Shown here piece by piece: positions 1-10,434 of a stretch of DNA of 64,000 nt (within the stretch, counting starts at the first letter, position 1; each line of letters opens with the position of its first letter). The stretch is from Xiphydria camelus (taxonomy: Eukaryota; Arthropoda; Insecta; Hymenoptera; Xiphydriidae). The DNA is taken from NCBI GenBank assembly GCA_963678675.1, contig OY783195.1, positions 13,242,505 through 13,306,504 of the forward strand, given 5' to 3'. Under the pieces are notes generated by a model. That model ran no database searches and was not told where the DNA came from. It worked only from the letters and a program-made list of their open reading frames with translations. The position numbers and the translations under genes were made by a program.

Positions 1-396
1 CATCGCCTTTTTCTGCTTTCCATTTGAATAACACGGTGAAATTGTTGAATCATTCCTTCTAATTCCTTCTACGGTAACAACATTTCCCCGTGAAAAATTA
101 GAAAAATTGAGAGTTTTAGGTGTAATTGACGTAAAGAAATATTATTTTTAATTATTAAATAACATTAAATGGTAATCACGGGAGAATAAATTATGCAATT
201 GATTCCCCTATAATTATCATTTAATTGTATTTAATAAAATTAAAAATAATATTTCTTTACGTCAATTACACCTAAAACTCAATTTTTCTAATTTTTCACG
301 GGGAAATTTTTTTACCGTAGAAGGAATTAGCGCTTAACCAACGATTCAACAATTTCACCGTGTTATTCAAATGGAAATCAGAAAAAAGGATTGAGA
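1..396. repeat. Long inverted repeat (foldback/MITE-like)
   Basis: Bases 1-179 are a near-perfect reverse complement of about 214-396, with a short spacer of about 34 bases. Pairing reaches the first base of the window, so the true left end may lie outside. It is AT-rich with no coding capacity. The structure fits a foldback element or MITE; no target duplication can be read. Confidence 0.85.
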
Positions 397-456
397 CACC
401 CCTAAATATTGAGCGAGAATGTGCACCCGGCAACATATTCAAAGTTACATTAAATA

Positions 457-1406
457 CGAGGAGGAATCAAATATAAACGGTAATTTTACTATTTAGCTTA
501 GCACGTAATTCCGATCTAGAGGATTCGATGCTCGAGTGTTGTTTGGTTTATGAGGAGGGGGGAAACCGGTGTGGGTAGCAGCTGCGCTCGGGTCTGTCCG
601 CAGTACAGCCATGACTTAGCGCGAGGTACCTTCGTCTGTTGCACAACGCATCGTCATAAAGTTTTTAACCAATGCAGGCGTTAAACCATCGGAAATTTTC
701 ACTCGTTTGAAGGCACAGTTTGGAAATGCTACACTGTCTCAGAATCGAGTGTATACGTGGGTCCATCATTATACTCTCGAATCAAAAATGGCGAGTAAGG
801 AGTAGCGAAGAAAGGATGAAGGCTACCCAGTCAAAGCCAAAACCCGTCCCTCAGCCGGAAAAGTGCTTGCAACTGTTTTCTTTGACTCAAGGGGAGTTTT
901 ACTCATTGATTTTCTTCATGACCAACGCGAACAGTTAATGCGGCTTACTATTCTGAGTTGTTACAGTCGACAAAAATCGCGTATCGAAGCAAATGACGGG
1001 GTATGCCCATTCGAGACGTCATCATCCTTCATGACAACGCCAGGCCACACACCGCAGTTTTGACAAGGAATAAATTGGAAGAAATACGCTGGGAAACCCT
1101 CGAGCACCCTCCTTATAGCCCTGACTTATCACCCTGTGATTATTTTTTGTTTGCGCCCTTGAAAGAATCACTTGGAGGCAAAAGATTTGAAAGCAATGAA
1201 GAAGTAGAGGAGTGTGTGCGCAATTGGCTGACAACACGCCCTTAAACTTTTTATGAAGAAGGAATATTCAAGCTTCCAAATCGGCGGCAAAAGTGTGTAG
1301 AGCACAGAGGTGACTACATTGAAAAATGTTAAATGTTTAGTTTGTGTATACCATTGATCAATAAATTTATTTTACAAAATTACCGTTTATATTTGATTCC
1401 CCGTCA
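457..1406 (+). mobile_element. Mariner element, internally deleted
   Basis: A 950-bp element is flanked by TA at 455-456 and 1407-1408, the target duplication expected of Tc1/mariner. Its inverted ends are about 31 bp with four mismatches; 25 bp of them (463-487 against 1376-1400) match exactly. Known mariners are about 1.3 kb, so this copy has lost internal sequence. It carries a broken transposase on the plus strand. Confidence 0.88.
638..1330 (+). pseudogene. Mariner transposase remnant (DD34D)
   Basis: This is the remains of the DNA-cutting and joining enzyme of the surrounding mariner. Translation from about 638 gives a mariner-type helix-turn-helix N-terminus that pairs with the terminal repeats. 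The reading then jumps, with stops and frame changes, to the catalytic core. The second aspartate lies in the HDNARPH motif (near 1033) and the third in SPCDY, exactly 34 residues later, which is diagnostic for mariner. The segment that should hold the first catalytic aspartate is missing, so the enzyme cannot be functional. The frame also breaks near 800, near 950-1000 and at the stop near 1243. Confidence 0.85.
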
Positions 1407-1495
1407 TACTAACGTTTTAAGTGCCCGCCAAGAGAATTAATTAAAAAAGCTTTTTTTTTGAATCAGTCTAATAGACATATTAGTTATTTGATAAC

Positions 1496-1985
1496 TTACA
1501 TTGAATCGTCTATTCCTGGGCCATATAACAGCTCTTCTGTCGACGTGGTAGCTTCCAATAATTCAATTTGCAGTTGTCTACGTTGCATTCTGCCTTCTCG
1601 AGTGTTCTGGTTCGCGCGTTGATTCGCCACTTTTATGCGCTCACGGTCTGCTTTCTTCGCGTATTGATGAAGATTTGATCCACTGGTGATTTCCATTGCA
1701 TCCATAATAATCAATAAGGAAAGCGTACCTTCATTAAAAAGGCAGGCAGCAACATATGCAGCTATTTCGACGATAGTAGAATTGCTACTTAGCGTTTCAG
1801 GACATATTTTCCACACCAATTGATTGAAACTCTCGTTGTTGTTTTGATTAAACTCACCGACACACCTTGAAAGTAAATTCTCACAACTAAGGTCTTCATA
1901 AATTGGTTTAATGATACTCGAAACATCAGGAGGTAAAGAGGGATAATCGTGAATATAAGAAGCAAGCTCCTCATTTGCTTCAGCG
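1496..1985 (-). pseudogene. Mutator-like transposase-domain protein, C-terminal fragment
   Basis: A minus-strand reading frame of about 160 codons has the layout of the C-terminal part of insect proteins with a Mutator-like transposase domain. It starts with a stretch ending KPIYEDLS, then a QNNNESFN-type motif, then a basic tail ending YGPGIDD. A second, better conserved relative lies at 31168-31820 in this window and ends YGAGIAD, which supports the call. There is no start codon or N-terminal zinc-binding part, so this is a fragment. Assignment to the Mutator-like family rests on recalled family pattern; the repeat relationship between the two copies is seen directly. Confidence 0.55.
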
Positions 1986-2851
1986 CGCTAGTACTGGGTC
2001 CTCTACTAATTCGGAGATATCTCGAGAACTATTCATTGGATTGGTTTGAATTTTTCAAAGAATATTTTCGAAATATCATACTTTGAGAAAATGCAAAAAA
2101 TCTATTTTTTGAAAATTCTGACTACCCCTCTAACCCCTTAAATTAATATTTATTACTATTATAACATTGACTACATTGCGGGATTCTGTTCGATCAAAGT
2201 AAACTGAGAATCTATAAGTAGAGCTTAATAGAGCTATAATATTATAGTTTGGGGCAAAACATGAATCAGCTGCGCATTTTTGCGCCTAATTTTTTTAACA
2301 CTCATTGTTGATGTCTGAAAAAGAATAATTCTCACCTTGGTATGTTTTAATTATTTTTTTTTCAACTAGATTCGTCGGGAGTAAAAGTTATGGTATGGAG
2401 AAAATTATATGATATCATGCAACAAAAACAAAATATGAATTTAAATAAAAAACTGGAATATTTACAGGGCGTATTGCTAAACCAAGAAAGCTATACACAA
2501 GACCTGCTCTTTCGTTGTATCTAGCCGTGTAGTGGTGCATACGCTTTCGTTATAATATAATGAAAGAGTAGGCACCACTACACGGCTAGATACAACGAAA
2601 GAGTAGGCATTATTACCAATACTACATGGATTGGCGTTTTTGACAAATGTTGTTTTTGAAAGAAACCCTTCAATTCAAAACACGGTTTTCCGTATTTAGA
2701 GCTCATTTTAATTGCAATAAAATTAAATACTATAACATATTCAAATTATTAGGGGTTGAAACCCCTAATTAAATTAGTTTCAGAGGGTATTTCTTTGCAA
2801 ATAAGCCTCAAATATCTTCTAGTAATAATTTTTTATCATTTCATATCGCTT
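1986..2851. other. AT-rich non-coding stretch
   Basis: I see no gene here. It holds long A/T runs and the short hairpin listed at 2503-2607. Confidence 0.6.
2503..2607. repeat. Short inverted repeat (hairpin, ~105 bp)
   Basis: 2503-2553 is the reverse complement of 2555-2607 with a few mismatches; the arms meet at an AT-rich centre. The stem includes CTAGCCGTGTAGTGGTGC. It could be a small MITE. No target duplication is clear. Confidence 0.8.
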
Positions 2852-3624
2852 TCACACGTTAGAAAAGTTGAAAAATAATTTTGACCAGGTTTTCGGGTCA
2901 AATACCCCACTCTGCATCGTCCGGTTATGTCTCTGACTTTCCTCCAGTTGTCGCTTGGCGGCACTCGCATCGTTCACGGCCTTGAAGATTCCAGCAGTAC
3001 CACCTGCCAGCGCTTCAATTGCACTGAGACCCGCGAATAGCGGCACGAGGAATGGCAGGAAAAACCGCCAATTTTCGGAGGCACAGGTAGAATGCGCGGA
3101 GATTGCACTTTCGATCTTCCACCGGCTCTCTTAACAGCCTCGCGCGCACCTCGAAGGACCGATTTGACAACTGTGAGCGCAATCTTGCCGAGGAGCATGG
3201 ACTTCTTCGCTGCGTCGATGATCTTTCTCAGCGTGGTTGAAGGCTCCTTCTTCTTCTTCTTCAGACCCATTCCGAATTTTCTCTTGACTTTCATGGTGTT
3301 CGATATAGCCAGAGCTACCACTTTCTCGGAAATACTCGCGTCTTTGGTGAATACGCATCGCAAGGCCTTCTCCGCAAGCACCCGACTCCTCACTTTGAGA
3401 TTCTCCCGGTTTCTCGAGTAGGCGATGTCGTGCTCCTTGCAAGCCGCGTCGAGGGGATTGATCCCCGGGTCGCCTCGCGTGAGTCTCTCGGCCAACCTCG
3501 TGCCCGGTCCGTAGTACTGGTATCCAGGGATGTGCAGCTCGACGGGGAGTTTGTTGATAATACTGTTAACGAGGCCCTTACCCCGTCGTTTATGCGCAAC
3601 AGTCTTAGATCCGTGCACGATCAT
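2852..3624 (-). pseudogene. Polinton/adintovirus-like protein with phospholipase A2 domain
   Basis: The minus-strand ORF starting at 3624 has about 216 codons. Near residues 35-70 it shows a virion-type phospholipase A2 signature: a YYGPG calcium-binding loop, then a catalytic HD pair inside a DAACKEHD motif. In parvoviruses and adintoviruses this domain helps particles breach endosomal membranes; that role is family knowledge, not shown here. A lysine-rich middle and a hydrophobic alanine/glycine-rich C-terminal part follow. The last part is in a different frame (from about 3046), so at least one frameshift is present. It is divergently oriented to the packaging ATPase, about 110 bp away. 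The pair fits a Polinton/Maverick or adintovirus-like fragment. Confidence 0.72.
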
Positions 3625-3732
3625 GTCCGGGGTGTAAGTGAAGGACCAATCTATGTAAACGCGTTACTTATAGCTCTCGCACCAGTCATGACTAAACTAC
3701 GATTCGACGAACAGTCCATGTGACTGCCCGTG

Positions 3733-4411
3733 ATGAACTTTGACGAGCTCGCGCAACGGAGTGTCGAGAAGAAAAAGAAGCAGCACGGTGACATGCTGCC
3801 AAATAGTATGCGGGCAGTGTTTTGTGGGTTGTCTAACTGCGGCAAGACGAACGCGTTGCTCACCCCCGCGACACACCCCAATGGACTGAGATTCGAGAAC
3901 ATGTACGTCTACTCGAAATCGCTCAATCAACCCAAGTACAGGTTCCTGGAAAAACTGCTCGATTCGGTGGACGGTGTCGAGTACCATCAATTCAACGAGC
4001 ATGAGCAGGTGGTGTCGCCGGAAGAGACACGTCAAAACTCGATAATGATCTTCGACGATGTCGCTTGCGAGAAGCAAGACAGCATCAGAGCCTTTTTCAG
4101 CATGGGCCGAAACAGGGACGTCGACTGCTTCTACCTCTGTCAGACATACCTACACTCGTATTCCCAAGCACCTTGTGCGCGATAATGCCAATCTACTGGT
4201 ACATTTCCAGCAGGATGACACGAATCTCCAACACGTTTACAACGATCACGTGAACATGGATATGCCTTACGCGAAGTTCAAGGACATATGCTCCGCTTGC
4301 TGGAATGCCGACAAGTACGGATTCGTTGTTATCGACAAGGACAGGGGGCTCAACGAGGGCGGATACAGAAGGGGTTTTGATTGCTTCGTGAACCTGATAA
4401 ATGTGCAGTGA
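3733..4411 (+). pseudogene. Polinton packaging ATPase (A32/FtsK-HerA type), frameshifted
   Basis: This is the likely motor that packs DNA into virions of Polinton-like elements. The ORF opens with MNFDELAQR. It has a Walker A loop reading GLSNCGKTNAL near residue 33 and a Walker B strand reading MIFDD near residue 108. An arginine-containing GRNRDVDC segment follows, as in A32-type ATPases. Near 4150-4165 the frame changes, and the C-terminal third (to 4411) continues one frame over, so this copy is broken by a single small indel. About 230 codons in all matches the usual size. The neighbouring PLA2 gene and the downstream ORF at 4458 are consistent with Polinton order. Confidence 0.8.
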
Positions 4412-4457
4412 TTTTTGAAGCGTTGATCAGTTGATTCTTGCATCCGGTCGCGTCAAC

Positions 4458-4820
4458 ATGCACAGCGGTGACAACGACGAGATACGCAAGGAGAAGGACG
4501 TTTTGCATTAAATCGCGAAAGCCAGAGACGCGATTCGACGAAAGCATCAAATGATAAAACTGGGCAGAGAGAATACCGAACGTGTGATGAGTGAAGTCCT
4601 CAAACTAACGGTGACCCCCTTGCAGAAATTGGTTGATACGTCTCGGTCCACTGCGCCTGTCAAGGGTGAACCGAAGCGGGAGAAGGAGGAACCACTGTTG
4701 GAGGAAGACGACGTGCGTCTCCTAACGATAACAGATGACATTGAGGAAGGGGAGTGGAGGGGGAGGGGGAGGAGGAGGAGGAGGAGGAGGAGGAGGAGGA
4801 GGAGGAGGAGGAAGACTTGA
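4458..4820 (+). pseudogene. Polinton-associated ORF, N-terminal part with in-frame stop
   Basis: Starting at ATG 4458, 17 codons are followed by a stop (4509-4511). The same frame then continues through a charged segment resembling the start of a protein commonly found beside Polinton ATPases in insects, with a VTPLQKLVD motif. The reading then runs into a (GGA)n repeat translated as poly-arginine and ends. Function unknown; a virion-associated role is only a guess from its position. It lies 47 bp downstream of the ATPase on the same strand. Confidence 0.5.
4764..4814. repeat. (GGA)n microsatellite
   Basis: About 17 tandem GGA/AGG triplets, strongly purine-biased on the plus strand. They follow a G/A-rich stretch inside the 3' end of the Polinton-associated ORF and probably replaced its proper C-terminus. 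Confidence 0.9.
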
Positions 4821-4956
4821 TGTGGGGATACTTGAGGAGACACGATTTACGGTGTACGGGGGCTCCCCGGAAGGAGGTTGATGATTGACAATTCTGCGAT
4901 AGTCTTCGAATGTAATCTCATTCGCGTGGGTGACGTAGTTTATGCGAGCACCAGTG

Positions 4957-7791
4957 CACAGTGGTTCAGCTTAAAGAGAAAGCGGCCATAAATTGAATTT
5001 TGCAAAAGTATTAATAGCGACTGGAATTCTTCTAGGGACCTAAATAACACCTCAGTCTATATTTTCCCAGAATTTCAGGTAGGTAAAATGTCCCGTAAGC
5101 GCTCTACGTGCCCGCAAATGCGACTATTCTACAGTCTACTGTCGATGGGATTGTATCGGAGAGTTTTCATCAAGTTTTAATAAATCAGTGTGGTTACGAA
5201 ACGTGTGTTACAAAAACAGAAATTTGCATGAAAGTTCTTCAAAGTATGTACTTTCAAATGATGTAAACTTTTAAGAGAATTTGAGTGCATTTGTGGCTTA
5301 AAAAAATTACTTGCTAAGTCGAGTTGTATTTAAAATTTTGGTAATTCGTTTAGCTTCGTGATGAGTTATAAAAAAATCCCCCGATATCCCCGCTTTGAAA
5401 AAATAACCTAAAGGTAGCGTTAACATTTCTTTTAAACATATCAAAAAATTACAGGCGATTTCAAGTGAATTTTTGAGAAATTCCAGTTTTTCTGAGGCTA
5501 TGCGCGGGTTTTTCCAAAACTTTTAAATGTGTGTAGAAAATAAGACTTCTCATTGCCTATTTTGTCATCGGAATGCTGAGGTTTCAGATTAAATCTATAA
5601 TTAATTGTAATTGTAATTATTTTTCAGACCAAAATGTTCACGAAAAGGCAGCTTTCAACATTTTATATGAAAATAAGGGCAATATGGCCCGGTCTGAATG
5701 AACGCAATGTCTTATCAATCATTTGGTAAGATACTATGGAATAGAAGATGATGAGAATGCAGTATCTCATTTGAAGTTAATAACGTCCCGTTTCTGTTCA
5801 AAACTCTTTAACAAGCTTGATGGCTGTTGCAAAAAAACTGAGTTATTTTTAAAGAAAAATGAGGAATGGCTTAACGCTGTGGAAACAACATTTGACGAAG
5901 TACTACAACCGCAAACAAGTACTTCGAGGGAAGGACGAAAAAGTCGTGGCCGTCCAAGTTTGAAGTTTGCAGAAAGCAGCGAGAGAACAAAACGGCGAAA
6001 GAGTGAAAAGCTTGCAGAAAAGTATGAAGCGGAAGAACTTACTGCAGCTGCAGCTAGAAGCCCCAAAGGAAAAGAAGTTGCTGCATAGCTTGTATCAGAA
6101 GCAGTTTTGACTACTCCATCTCGAGCCTCCAAAATAAGAGAAGGTTGTAAAAGTTATCAGAAACAAAAAGAAGTTATTCCCCTTACACACCTGATCAAGG
6201 TCTTTCAGTGATGATAGAAGCCAAAGATAGTAAGCATTCTTACTTTATCCATAGGCAAGCTGCCAAGGCGCAGAATGCCGATATTTACCCGTCATACCAT
6301 ACAATTCTGGAAGCCAAAGAGCGTTGTTACCCGCGAAAAGAAGGTCAGATTGTTACAGAAACTTCGGCTGAAATACTTATGCAGGATCTACTAGATCACA
6401 CAGTTAGACGTATCTTAGAAACTCAAGAATCTGTTCTTTTTACAATTTCCGCTGATATGCGCAAGAATATGATGTTATTAGTTAAGTGGGGTTTTGATGG
6501 AAGCACGGGGCATTCCCAATACAAACAATTGTTTACTGAAACAGGACTTGGCGATGGCGATTTATTTTTGTCCTCGTTAGTCCCAATACAACTTTTTATT
6601 GAGAAATCTGGAGTAGAAAAGTTAATTGCATGGCAAAACCCCCGCCCATCATCTACTCGTTTCTGCAGGCCAATAAGGTTTCAATTCAAAAAAGAAACCA
6701 AAGAATTGATAATAGAGGAAACAAAATATATAAACGAGCAAATAAGCAAACTTAGGCCAACAATATATTTATTTGGAAATGAAGAAATTGTCATTTCTTA
6801 TACATGCATAATGTCGATGATAGATGGTAAAGCATGCAATGCCATTACAGAAACATCGTCAGCGCAAACCTGCTACATATGTCATGCAAGCCCTAAAGAA
6901 ATTAATGATATTGAAGGCGTTTTAAAGAAAAAAATTAATGTTGGCACTTTGAATTTTGGCTTATCCAGTTTACATGCTTGGATACGATTTTTTGAATGCT
7001 TATTACATATTTCGTATAGAGACTATAGAATTGAAAACTTGGTAAGTTCGTGGGGAAAAGAATAAAGTAATTTTTGAGGAGAAGAAGAGGGAAATCCAAC
7101 GAAACTTCAGGAAAAGAACAGGTTTGCTTGTAGACGTACCAAAGCCTGGGGGAAGTGGTACTACAAACGACGGAAATACGGCGAGGAGATTTTTTTCTAA
7201 TTCGTCATTATCGGCATCTATTACGGGTAGGTATAGATGAACAAGTTATTAGAAGATTTGGAGTGGTATTAAATACCATATCTTGTGGATATGCTGTTAG
7301 TGTGGATGCATTTAGCGAATATGCCTTAAACACCGCTAAATTATTTGTAGAAAAGTATCCATGGTACTCTTTATGCCCGCAACCGTCCATAAAATTTTGA
7401 TACATGGAGCAGCAATTATTAAAGAGGCCATATTACCAATTGGGCAATTGTCCGAAGAAGCTCAAGCGTCAAGAAATAAAGATTTAAAGAAATTCCGGAA
7501 AAGCAACACAAGAAAAACTTCCCGTGTTTTAGGAAATCAAGACCTACTTAACACAGATCATTGATTACCTCCGATCCCTTCACCTCTTCCCTACGTAAGT
7601 TACCCCCAAGAAAAAATTCTTCTATCTCTGCTGACATTCTGGTATTGTTAGAAGAACACAAACAAGTACCATCACGAGAACTTGAGACGCCTGAGTCACC
7701 GGTTAGTGGTCTAAATGAAGCTAGTGACGAATCTTCGTCTGACAACGCAGACAGTGACAGCGACCTAGAGTTTGAAGAATAATTTTCTATA
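4957..7791 (+). mobile_element. RAG1/Transib-superfamily transposon, decayed (ends uncertain)
   Basis: The body is defined by the transposase at 5634-7782. A CACAGTG heptamer at 4957-4963 matches the start expected for Transib termini and the heptamer of V(D)J signal sequences. By chance, several such 7-mers are expected in 64 kb, so the left boundary is tentative. I could not find the matching CACTGTG right end before 8220, so that end is lost or diverged. The element sits directly right of a Polinton fragment and may interrupt it. Confidence 0.5.
5634..7782 (+). pseudogene. RAG1/Transib-like DDE transposase, multiply frameshifted
   Basis: This is a cut-and-paste transposase of the superfamily that gave rise to vertebrate RAG1. 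The signs, in order: a GFDGSTG motif (Asp codon 6496-6498), matching the first catalytic Asp; MIDGKACN (Asp 6823-6825), matching the second; CYIC 16 residues later (Cys codons near 6871 and 6880), matching the RAG1 zinc cysteines; HKILIH (His near 7388 and 7403), matching the zinc histidines with identical spacing; then LSEEAQASRNKD and a basic RK..TRK..R stretch, matching the third catalytic region. The C-terminus is acidic and serine-rich. The frame breaks near 6080-6200, 7065, 7150-7400 and 7560, so it is dead. The residue I align with the catalytic Glu looks like Ala (7466-7468), although that alignment is from memory. Confidence 0.75.
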
Positions 7792-8286
7792 CGTATTGAA
7801 AATTTGTTGTAATCGTTAATTTAAATAATAATTAGTCTTGAACTGTTATCGTTGCCTCATTATTTCAAACACCTGTTTTTTACACTTTCATTTCCATTAC
7901 TAAAATTTTAACGCCCCTAACTCACCCCCTGTTGACCTAAGGTATGTGTTTAATTAGTTTGTCAATACATTTCAGATAATATTGTATATGTGGCCGAAGT
8001 TTCAGATTTTTGTTTACTATTTTTTTTAATTTTCACCCCCTCAACTCACCCTCTGTTGTCCTTAGACTTTTAAAATATTTTTCCAATAAGTCTTAGATTA
8101 TTTTCTATAATTTACGAAAATACCAGATTGTTTCAATTTTTGCAAGTTTTCAAACCCTCACCACACACCCTGTCACCCCAAAACATTTTTAAGTATTTTT
8201 TCGTAAAAGTATAGAGAATTTGGAATACGAGAGCAGAGTTTCAGATTTTTTACCGTTTTTAACTAATTCATGCACCGATGCATCGT
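7792..8286. other. AT-rich non-coding stretch
   Basis: No gene seen. Short recurrent phrases such as CTCACCCYCTGTTG (near 7920 and 8047) and TTTCAGATTTTT suggest degenerate internal repetition, perhaps the decayed 3' end of the RAG1-like element. Confidence 0.4.
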
Positions 8287-9400
8287 TTGTCGGAACAGTA
8301 TGTTTTCTGACGTGGAGATTCGCTACGCATCACAAAAAGGGAGCAAGCGGCCCCTTTGAAAATAAGTGCGCGATCGGGACGTCGATACGGACGAGACGCG
8401 TCAGTATCGATAGACTGGGAGAATACGGATCGATAGCCGATGGCTATCGAAGAGCCACCTCTTGAGCCCGCGGGGCAACCGGGAAGACCGCGAGGCGCCC
8501 ACGTGACGGGTTTTGACTGGAAAAGCCGGCATTCTTTGTCGAGCGCGCAGCGTGCGAAGACGCCGTGTACGAAGCCCCGAAAAAGATACGAGTGCTAGAC
8601 GAGTGCGACCGCCTACGAGAGTAGAGCCACGACGTTCTCGCGACGAACGAGAGGAAGGAGAAGCCGCCCGGAGAACCGAAGCGAGAGGAAGCCGCAGAGA
8701 CCTTCGACGATGGTCGGTACGCACCTCCTGTTTTCTCGCAATCGGTCTTGACTCGTTCGAGGAGTATGCCACGTGTTCCCGACGACGGGGCGCTCGCGTG
8801 GCCATTGTCCGGGGCGTCTCGACGACGTCGACGATTTTATCGCGAGCTAGGCTATCTTTTCGTGATCGATAATACCGTCTCGCGATCGGCGCTAACGTAG
8901 GTCTGTCGACGCGTATCGTTCCCGCGGCTCGTCGCGTTCGAGCGTTGTCCCGTCCGCGTTCCATAGTCGCCGACGAGCGTCGCTAGATCCTTTGTGTAGG
9001 CACGTCTTGTCGTAGAGCGTCGACGTAGGCGCGTGTCCGGAGAGCGTTTCTCGTCGCAGCGTTTAGCGAGGTGCACGCGGCACCGGTATCGCGTCGGATA
9101 TCGTTTCCCGAGTACGAGCGGCGTGCGGGGAACACCGTCCCGATATTCGAGAAAATAAAGAGTTTACGATTAGCGAGTAGTCGACGGTGTTTTGGGATTT
9201 CATTTCGCGCCCCCGCCCGTAGGTTCCGTCCTCCCGTGTCCCAGCCAACGTCCAACGAACCGCCCCTCTACCAAATGCTGTGGTAGCCGGACGCGATCGC
9301 GATCTGATCGTTTCCGATCCCGCGGATTTCCGACGGAGAGAGCGCTTGCCTCTCCACGTGGTGCGGCCGTATCCGCACCTGGCGCCCATCAATTGCAGTC
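8287..9400. other. CpG-rich block, possible solo LTR
   Basis: About 1.1 kb is strikingly GC- and CpG-rich against AT-rich flanks. Overlapping open frames occur on both strands (for example 8401-8964 minus), but they are arginine-rich and match nothing I recognise, so I read them as composition artefacts. An AATAAA lies near 9154, and a TGGCGCCC sequence resembling a retroelement primer-binding site lies near 9380. TGTCGGAACAG at 8287 could be an LTR start. These hints favour a solo LTR of an LTR retrotransposon; a promoter-type CpG island is the alternative. Confidence 0.35.
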
Positions 9401-9594
9401 CCGCGAGTGGCGGCGTAGCCGCCGTTTAGTGATTTAGCGGAGGGCATCGCGGGCCCTCATCGAAACGCTACGTCACAGTTTATTATAATTTTATACTAGA
9501 CACTCTAGTCTACAAAACACAATAACACTGGCTTTGAAACTTTTTTTGCAATTCAACAAAAAGATATTTAAATACACATGCTATTTTTGAGAGA

Positions 9595-9962
9595 CCTTTC
9601 CGCCACATTGGATCCGCCATATTGTTTTTCGAAATTTTGACTTCGGATTCGTAATCCGCAACCCCAAAAACCCCCGAGTACTCAATTTCACCCAGATTCG
9701 ATCAAATTTTTAAGAACCTTTCCGCCATATTTTGGAACCGCCATATTGTTTTTCGAAATTTTGATTTCCGATTCGTAATCAGCAACCCCAGAAACCCTCG
9801 AGTACTCAATTTCACCCAGATTCGATCAATTTTTGAAGATCCTTTCCGCCATATTGGAACCGCCATATTGTTTTTCGAAATTTTGACTTCCGATTCGTAA
9901 TCAGCAACCCCAGGAACCCTCTAGTACTCAATTTCACCCAGATTCGATCAATTTTTGAAGAT
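9595..9962. repeat. Tandem repeat, three copies of a ~123-bp unit
   Basis: The phrase CCTTTCCGCCA recurs at 9595, 9717 and 9841, and a truncated form starts at 9963, giving unit lengths of 122, 124 and 122. Units are about 90% alike and include CGCCATATTGTTTTTCGAAA and a CAATTTCACCCAGATTCGAT block. Minisatellite or satellite fragment. Confidence 0.9.
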
Positions 9963-10075
9963 CCTTTCCGTGCAATGTCGCCCATCCCAAACAGCAGCAC
10001 GGTGCAGTTACATTGAGCATCGCGCAGAGTCTGACACGGTAGCAAATTCATGCTATAAACCAGATCTTAACGGCC

Positions 10076-10243
10076 ATGCGAAGCGAAATCGACAATGTCA
10101 ATGTGATAGTTCTCGATTCCAACTTTCGGAAGAATTTGAAGAAACAATATATGGGCAACGAGAGCTTTGAAGAATTTATGTTGTGCAGTTCCGAGCTCAT
10201 TAACCAGTTAGATGACAGATTGAAAGCACTGGAGGATAAATGA
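10076..10243 (+). CDS. Small ORF, possibly Polinton-derived fragment
   Basis: A 55-codon frame begins ATG CGA AGC and ends TGA. It is helical, charged and leucine-rich. The same frame extends upstream beyond a TAG at 10040 for another 20 or so sensible codons, so this is probably the 3' end of a broken longer gene. The bases just after its stop (10242-10280) reappear inverted at about 12740-12793, beside the Polinton integrase, which suggests a Polinton origin. I do not recognise the product. Confidence 0.35.
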   Translation: MRSEIDNVNVIVLDSNFRKNLKKQYMGNESFEEFMLCSSELINQLDDRLKALEDK

Positions 10244-10278
10244 GGAGCAAACTTATCAAAACGCATTATGTCCTTCCA

Positions 10279-10415
10279 GAGTATTGATTTCAATAGAGGC
10301 AAAAAACTGTTTCCTGATATATCTCACGGCATAAACAATAAATTTCGTGTAATATTAATTATTTATGCCGCGAGGTATAGCAGAAAACAGTTTTTGCCTC
10401 TATTGAAATCAATAC
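10279..10415. repeat. Inverted repeat, ~137 bp
   Basis: 10279-10337 pairs with 10361-10415; both arms carry TTTCAATAGAGGCAAAAAC or its complement. It lies directly left of two much longer palindromes. Confidence 0.85.
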
Positions 10416-10434
10416 CACTGGTTAACAGTGATTT

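Noticed and set aside
3092..3421. Plus-strand ORF over the PLA2 gene
   Set aside because: Antisense shadow of the minus-strand PLA2-domain frame, which carries the real motifs.
8401..8964. Minus-strand ORF of 187 codons in the CpG-rich block
   Set aside because: Long open frames exist on both strands there, all arginine-rich without motifs; GC-rich composition with few stops explains them.
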